Origin: Bacillota bacterium
GTDB lineage: Bacteria > Bacillota > Clostridia > Lachnospirales > Lachnospiraceae
Reading direction: 5' to 3'
Assembly: GCA_023442465.1 (NCBI GenBank)
Contig: JAEZZQ010000042.1
Span: 87,810 to 151,809 of the forward strand
Length of the DNA: 64,000 bases
Part shown: in pieces, positions 59,551 to 64,000 of the stretch
How the letters are laid out: the number at the start of each line of letters is the position of its first letter
Numbering within the stretch: position 1 is the first letter of the stretch
Program-made: the position numbers and the translations under genes
The notes under the pieces: generated by a model
The model's database searches: none
The model's input: the letters and a program-made list of their open reading frames with translations, nothing else
What the model was told of the DNA's origin: nothing

Positions 59551-60881
59551 ATGTTATTGAAGAACTGTTAGAGACCAAGCAGTACACAAGACTCCGCCAG
59601 AAACTGTCCGATATCAATATTGCGGATATTGCAATTATTCTGGAGGAGCTAGAAGAGGAAGAGTTACTTAAGACCTTCCGCATTCTTCCGAAGAGCATGG
59701 CGGCAGATGTATTTTCTTACCTGGAGGTAGAGAACCAGCAATATATCATTACATCCTTATCCGATAGAGAAGCGGCGAACATCATCAACAACCTTATGGC
59801 CGATGATGCTACGGACTTTCTGGAGGAAATGCCCGCTAATATCGTAAAAAAGCTGCTTTCCCACGCCAGTGCGGATACGAGAAGGGATATTAACCATTTA
59901 CTGCGTTATCCCGAATCCTCTGCCGGAAGTATCATGACGGTAGAGTATGTGGACCTGAAGGAAAACATGACCGTAGAGGATGCCATACAGAGAATCCGTC
60001 AGATCGGTGTGGACAGCGAGACTATCAATATCTGCTACGTTTTGGATCCTAAGAGGACATTAGTAGGAACGGTGGCTCTGCGCTATCTGCTGATCAGCCC
60101 GCCGGATGCGGTAATTGCGGATATTATGCACGAGAATGTCATATATCTCAATACGCTGATGGATCAGGAGGAGGTTGCGAGGCAGTTCCAGAAATACGAC
60201 TTCACCTCTATGCCGGTAGCGGATAATGAGGGAAGGCTTGTAGGCATTATTACCGTCGACGACGTTGTAGATATCTTGCAGGAGGAAGCAACGGAGGATA
60301 TCGAGAAGATGGCGGCTATCGTGCCCAGCGACAGGCCGTACATGAAAACGGGAATTTTTGAGACTTCAAAAAAGAGGATTCCCTGGCTTTTACTACTGAT
60401 GATTTCCGCGACTTTTACGGGAAGCATTATCACTTCTTTCGAGAATGCACTCAGTGCCGTTCCGATGCTCACCGTTTTTATTCCGATGCTGATGAGCACC
60501 AGCGGAAATGCAGGAGGACAAGTAAGCGCTACAATCATCCGGGGGTTGTCCTCGAATGAAATCGGTTATCGGGATATTTTTAAAATTATATGGAAGGAAC
60601 TGCGGGTAGCCATTATCTGTGGAGTTACCCTTGCAGCGGCATATTTTGTCAAACTGATGCTTTTTGATAAGTCGGGAATTGATGTGGCTGTAGTAATCTG
60701 TCTGACGATTATTTCAGCAGTGTCTATTGCCAAGGTGGTCGGCTGTACTCTGCCGATACTTGCCAAGCGTGTGGGAATTGACCCGGCGGTTATGGCGAGC
60801 CCGTTTATCAGCACGGTACTGGATGCGCTGACGCTGATGATTTATTTCTCAATTGCGACGCAGGTGCTGCATTTGAGCTGA
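59529..60881 (+). CDS. mgtE: Magnesium transporter MgtE
   Basis: 450 aa. N-terminal superhelical MgtE_N domain (residues about 1-130), two CBS repeats (about 135-255, with SAGSIMTVEYVDL and FTSMPVADNEGRLVGIITVDDV) and five transmembrane helices (about 285-450, with TSGNAGGQ and the final DALTLMIYFSIA). It is a Mg2+-gated Mg2+ channel. The frame is open from 59427; ATG 59529 is chosen with GGAGGA upstream. No M-box riboswitch was recognised; the leader ORF is the visible regulatory feature. Confidence 0.95.
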   Translation: MEEIKDLDVIEELLETKQYTRLRQKLSDINIADIAIILEELEEEELLKTFRILPKSMAADVFSYLEVENQQYIITSLSDREAANIINNLMADDATDFLEEMPANIVKKLLSHASADTRRDINHLLRYPESSAGSIMTVEYVDLKENMTVEDAIQRIRQIGVDSETINICYVLDPKRTLVGTVALRYLLISPPDAVIADIMHENVIYLNTLMDQEEVARQFQKYDFTSMPVADNEGRLVGIITVDDVVDILQEEATEDIEKMAAIVPSDRPYMKTGIFETSKKRIPWLLLLMISATFTGSIITSFENALSAVPMLTVFIPMLMSTSGNAGGQVSATIIRGLSSNEIGYRDIFKIIWKELRVAIICGVTLAAAYFVKLMLFDKSGIDVAVVICLTIISAVSIAKVVGCTLPILAKRVGIDPAVMASPFISTVLDALTLMIYFSIATQVLHLS

Positions 60882-60929
60882 TAGGGTTTCATTATTTTAT
60901 AAAGATATGTGAAAATAGGGGGAAATGAA

Positions 60930-61754
60930 ATGGTATATAATGTATCTCAGGTTACGACGATGAATATGTGGATTACAGCACTGGTTTCTATCTTTTTGCC
61001 CATCGTACTTCTCATTATGTGGAAAAAGAAGAGGAAGGTGAAGATAGCACCATTTTTTATAGGTGCGCTTATCTTCATTATCTTTGCACTTGTTTTGGAG
61101 AATATCAGCCATAGCTTTTTTATTATCAGGGATTCGGCTCTTTCCCGCTTTGTGAATGGAAATACATGGGTATATGTTCTTTACGGAGCGCTGGCGGCAG
61201 GATTATTTGAAGAAACGGGACGTTTTGTCGCTTTTAAGTTTTTCATGAAAAACAATGATGACAAAGAATCGGCAGTTACTTATGGAATCGGGCATGGAGG
61301 CATTGAGTCCATTCTCGTGGTGGGTTTCTCTATGCTAAGCTCTATTTTCCTGATTTCCACGTTGAATTCTATGGGCGGAATTGACAATTATGTGGCACTT
61401 GTTCCAGAAGAATCACAGGATATGGTGAGAAGCAGTTTGATGAGCTTATACACTACGGCACCCTATGTGTATTTGATGGGAGCGGTAGAGAGAGTAGCTA
61501 CGATTGCTTTCCATATCGCGTTATCCGTTTTTGTATTTATGGCGGTAAAGCGCCCGGGAAAGTGGTATTTTTATCCGGTGGCAATCCTGTTGCATGTTTT
61601 TCTTGATATATTCGCTGTTTTATATCAGAGGGGAGTGATAACGAATATAATAATCATGGAAGCGATTATCATAGCTATAACCCTCATAACATCATATTTC
61701 GCATATCGCATTTATCAAAGCGATGCGAAAGTAGGAACGACACAGACTGTATAA
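60930..61754 (+). CDS. YhfC-family intramembrane protease-like protein
   Basis: 274 aa with about seven to eight transmembrane helices. The putative glutamic protease site is FEETGRF (Glu 94, Glu 95, Arg 98) in one helix and GIGHGGIES (His about 122) in another, with a later His in AFHIALS and LLHVFLD. These match the YhfC/CPBP-like group of membrane proteases. GGGGG precedes ATG 60930. It follows mgtE by 48 bp and may be cotranscribed. The substrate is unknown. Confidence 0.85.
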   Translation: MVYNVSQVTTMNMWITALVSIFLPIVLLIMWKKKRKVKIAPFFIGALIFIIFALVLENISHSFFIIRDSALSRFVNGNTWVYVLYGALAAGLFEETGRFVAFKFFMKNNDDKESAVTYGIGHGGIESILVVGFSMLSSIFLISTLNSMGGIDNYVALVPEESQDMVRSSLMSLYTTAPYVYLMGAVERVATIAFHIALSVFVFMAVKRPGKWYFYPVAILLHVFLDIFAVLYQRGVITNIIIMEAIIIAITLITSYFAYRIYQSDAKVGTTQTV

Positions 61755-61760
61755 GCACAA

Positions 61761-61792
61761 AAAAAGGTGAGCGGTCATAGCTCACCTTTTCT
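61761..61792. terminator. Terminator between convergent yhfC-like and typA genes
   Basis: aaaaggtgagc / gctcacctttt perfect 11-bp stem with a 7-nt loop and T/A-runs on both sides. Confidence 0.85.
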
Positions 61793-61816
61793 TCTGTAAT
61801 AGGAAAAATAATATTG

Positions 61817-63646
61817 TTATTGCTTCATGGAAGCGCGTTTTCTCATGGTAGGATCCAATATTTTCTTTCGGATTCTCAAGGAAGAAGGAGTGACCTCCAA
61901 CAGCTCGTCTGTGTCGATGAATTCCAGCGCCTGCTCCAAGCTGAGGACTTTGGGAGGCGTAAGCCTTAGTGCCTCATCGGCGCTGGAGGAACGGGTATTG
62001 GTAAGTTGCTTTTTCTTACATACGTTAAGTTCTATATCCTCTCCACGGCCGTTTTGGCCGATGACCATGCCCGCGTAAACCTTCTCGCCGGGGCCGATGA
62101 ACAGAAGCCCGCGTTCCTGCGCGTTGAAAAGACCATAGGTAATCGCTTCTCCGGTTTCGAAAGCTATGAGAGAGCCTTGCTTTCTGTATTGGATATCGCC
62201 CTTAAAGGGACCGTAGCCGTTAAATACGCTGTTCATAATGCCATTTCCTTTGGTATCGGTCATGAATTCGCCACGGTAACCGATCAATCCTCTTGCGGGG
62301 ATAGAGAATTCCAGACGGGTATAGCCGCCGGAAGCAACGCCCATAGTGATCAGTTCGCCTTTTCTCTGGCTCAGTTTTTCGATGACCGTGCCTGAAAATT
62401 CTTCGGGAACATCAATATAGGCTAACTCCATGGGCTCCATCTTTTTACCGGTTTCATCGGTCTTGTATAAAACTTCTGCCTTGCTCACTGCGAATTCAAA
62501 GCCCTCACGCCGCATATTCTCTATCAGTACGGATAAATGGAGCTCACCGCGGCCGGATACCTTGAAAGCCTCTGTAGTAGAAGTTTCTTCTACGCGAAGG
62601 GAAACGTCGGTGTTCAGCTCGCGGAACAAGCGGTCGCGCAGATGGCGGCTGGTAATGTATTTTCCCTCTTTTCCGGCAAGCGGGGAGTCGTTAACGATAA
62701 AGTGCATAGCGATGGTAGGCTCCGATATTTTCTGGAAGGCAATCGGGACAGGAGCCTCGAGGGAGCAGAGGGTATCGCCGATATGAATATCTGCAATGCC
62801 GGAAATGGCAACGATAGAACCTATGCCGGCTTCCTTTATCTCTATCTTGCTCAGGCCGTCGAATTCGTATAGCTTGCTGATTTTTACTTTTTTCAATTTG
62901 TCGGGCTCGTGATGATTTACGATTACGACCTCCTGATTTACTTTTACAGTTCCATTATCCACCTTGCCTACGCCGATCCTGCCAACGTATTCATTGTAAT
63001 CGATGGTGCTGATAAGCACCTGTGTGCCGGCATCAGGGTCGCCTATGGGAGCCGGAATATAGTTGAGGATCGTCTCGAAAAGGGGAATCATGTCGGTACC
63101 TTTTTGATCGATGTCCATGGAGGCGATTCCTGTTTTAGCGGAAGCGAAGACGAAAGGACAGTCTAACTGATCTTCATTAGCGTCTAAGTCGATAAAAAGC
63201 TCCAAGACCTCGTCGATTACTTCACGGGGCCTTGCCTCGGGTCTGTCGATTTTATTGATGCAGACAATGACGGGAAGCTGGAGTTCCAGCGCTTTTTTTA
63301 AGACGAATTTCGTCTGGGGCATAGCGCCTTCAAAGGCGTCTACGACGAGGATAACGCCGTTCACCATTTTAAGAACGCGTTCTACTTCGCCGCCGAAATC
63401 GGCGTGTCCGGGGGTGTCGATGATATTAATCTTTGTATCCTTATACGTGACCGCTGTGTTTTTGGAAAGAATAGTAATGCCACGCTCGCGTTCGATATCG
63501 TTAGAATCCATTACGCGTTCGGCTACCGCCTGATTCTCGCGGAAGACGCCGCTTTGTTTTAAAAGCTCGTCCACCAGGGTGGTTTTACCATGGTCAACGT
63601 GAGCGATAATAGCAACATTTCTTACATCGTCTCTGTTCTGTTTCAT
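61817..63646 (-). CDS. typA: Translational GTPase TypA/BipA
   Basis: 609 aa, the usual length. G1 AHVDHGKTT (residues 15-23), switch I RERGITI, G3 DTPGHADF, G4 NKID, then EF-G-like domains (GRGELHLSVLIENMRREG; RGLIGYRGEF) and the BipA-specific C-terminus (MTDTKGNGIMNSVF). It associates with ribosomes and acts in 50S assembly and stress adaptation. AGGAGT lies 5 nt upstream of the ATG on the minus strand, with its own promoter at 63710-63738. Confidence 0.96.
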   Translation of the reverse strand: MKQNRDDVRNVAIIAHVDHGKTTLVDELLKQSGVFRENQAVAERVMDSNDIERERGITILSKNTAVTYKDTKINIIDTPGHADFGGEVERVLKMVNGVILVVDAFEGAMPQTKFVLKKALELQLPVIVCINKIDRPEARPREVIDEVLELFIDLDANEDQLDCPFVFASAKTGIASMDIDQKGTDMIPLFETILNYIPAPIGDPDAGTQVLISTIDYNEYVGRIGVGKVDNGTVKVNQEVVIVNHHEPDKLKKVKISKLYEFDGLSKIEIKEAGIGSIVAISGIADIHIGDTLCSLEAPVPIAFQKISEPTIAMHFIVNDSPLAGKEGKYITSRHLRDRLFRELNTDVSLRVEETSTTEAFKVSGRGELHLSVLIENMRREGFEFAVSKAEVLYKTDETGKKMEPMELAYIDVPEEFSGTVIEKLSQRKGELITMGVASGGYTRLEFSIPARGLIGYRGEFMTDTKGNGIMNSVFNGYGPFKGDIQYRKQGSLIAFETGEAITYGLFNAQERGLLFIGPGEKVYAGMVIGQNGRGEDIELNVCKKKQLTNTRSSSADEALRLTPPKVLSLEQALEFIDTDELLEVTPSSLRIRKKILDPTMRKRASMKQ

Positions 63647-63709
63647 AAGTTACTCCTCAATCTAACCGTTTTCATACGGTTTATCTACTTTTGTTTAATA
63701 AACTTGTTA

Positions 63710-63738
63710 AGTATAGCATTGTCTTTTATAAGTTGCAA
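63710..63738 (-). promoter_or_regulatory. Promoter of typA
   Basis: On the minus strand TTGCAA (63733-63738), a 17-bp spacer and TATACT (63710-63715). Confidence 0.65.
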
Positions 63739-63813
63739 GAAATAATCGCGCAAAATCGGGGAAAAATTGAACAAAAGCCCGTATAAATGCGCGAAAGAGG
63801 AGGGGAATTTAGG

Positions 63814-63891
63814 ATGAAACAGGATGGTTGCGCGGTGCCTTACAGTTCTTTTTTGCCAAAAATGCGATATATTAGCCTGAATTATTCATGA
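63814..63891 (+). CDS. Possible 25-aa ORF near the right edge
   Basis: ATG with AGGAGGGG about 8 nt upstream, beginning MKQDGCAVPYSSFL. No promoter or terminator is evident, and no homology is recognised. It could equally be chance. Kept only because of the RBS. Confidence 0.2.
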   Translation: MKQDGCAVPYSSFLPKMRYISLNYS

Positions 63892-63950
63892 TAATTCATT
63901 CAGCAGCGGCTAAATCCGCTTAGTTACAAGCTTTTAACTGAATATTGCAT

Positions 63951-63967
63951 TTCACTTATTAAGTGAA
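63951..63967. promoter_or_regulatory. 8-bp palindrome near the right edge
   Basis: ttcactta-t-taagtgaa, a perfect inverted repeat that looks like an operator for a gene beyond the window. No adjacent promoter is complete within the window. Confidence 0.3.
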
Positions 63968-64000
63968 TAGAAAAAGAACCAAACTTTTGTTAAAATTAAG

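Noticed and set aside
1..64000. CRISPR array, rRNA operon, intact prophage or intact IS
   Set aside because: No regularly spaced short repeats, rRNA sequence, phage structural genes or complete transposase were seen; only an IS256-type remnant at 22543.

Overview
The window reads as the chromosome of a spore-forming, Gram-positive anaerobe of the Lachnospiraceae (Clostridium cluster XIVa) type. The evidence is a sporulation-type sigma factor (SigH-like), a Cys T-box leader in front of cysE-cysS, mini-RNase III next to cysS, single-chain PurL, QueH, split transketolase subunits, ferredoxin-domain aldo/keto reductases and strong AGGAGG ribosome binding sites. No sequence search could be run, so the taxonomy is inference. 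Most of the window is moderate-GC housekeeping DNA. The stretches 15.9-24.9 kb, 43.5-44.1 kb and 51.7-54.6 kb are visibly AT-richer and more accessory.

Layout. 1-4.2 kb: a VanZ-like protein cut by the window edge, a large cyclic-nucleotide-binding-domain protein, a small unknown protein and a TetR regulator. 4.3-13.6 kb: purL, carA-carB and queH (purine, carbamoyl phosphate, queuosine). 13.8-15.9 kb: argS and a tRNA-Val/tRNA-Met pair. 15.9-22.7 kb: a decayed genomic island whose right end repeats the 3' end of the tRNA-Met gene. It carries two SDR oxidoreductases, a cupin, a helical-bundle protein, small unknown proteins and several gene remnants (IS256-type transposase, hexapeptide acetyltransferase, two copies each of two unknown small genes). 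22.8-32 kb: MerR plus a serine hydrolase, a C39-like protease with an aldo/keto reductase, an internally repeated small protein, GNAT, two methyltransferases, a tetrad-less aldo/keto reductase homologue and a TetR.

32-41.6 kb is a housekeeping block: ispF, an Eis-like acetyltransferase, hflX, the Cys T-box, cysE, cysS, mrnC, rlmB, an exported SGNH hydrolase and sigH. 41.6-43.5 kb holds a divergent alpha/beta hydrolase and TetR pair sharing two 15-bp palindromes. 43.57-44.03 kb contains the most unusual feature: two tandem 234-bp units, each with a promoter-like sequence, a strong RBS, a 24-codon gene for a four-cysteine peptide and its own terminator. A five-gene Opp/Nik-type ABC importer follows (44.3-49.2 kb). 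Then come the split transketolase, a LysM/GH18 spore-type protein, a DUF3298-like protein, tRNA-Thr, a gamma-carbonic-anhydrase-like protein, a class A PBP, an IMPACT-family protein, mgtE with a translated-looking leader ORF, a YhfC-type intramembrane protease and typA (bipA).

Functional threads visible in the sequence: cysteine supply and charging (T-box, cysE, cysS); nucleotide precursors (purL, carAB, transketolase); translation quality (argS, queH, hflX, rlmB, mrnC, typA); cell envelope (PBP1, VanZ, LysM/GH18, SGNH). An interspersed hairpin repeat family has copies at 28.2, 31.7 and 49.3 kb and a partial copy at 51.6 kb.
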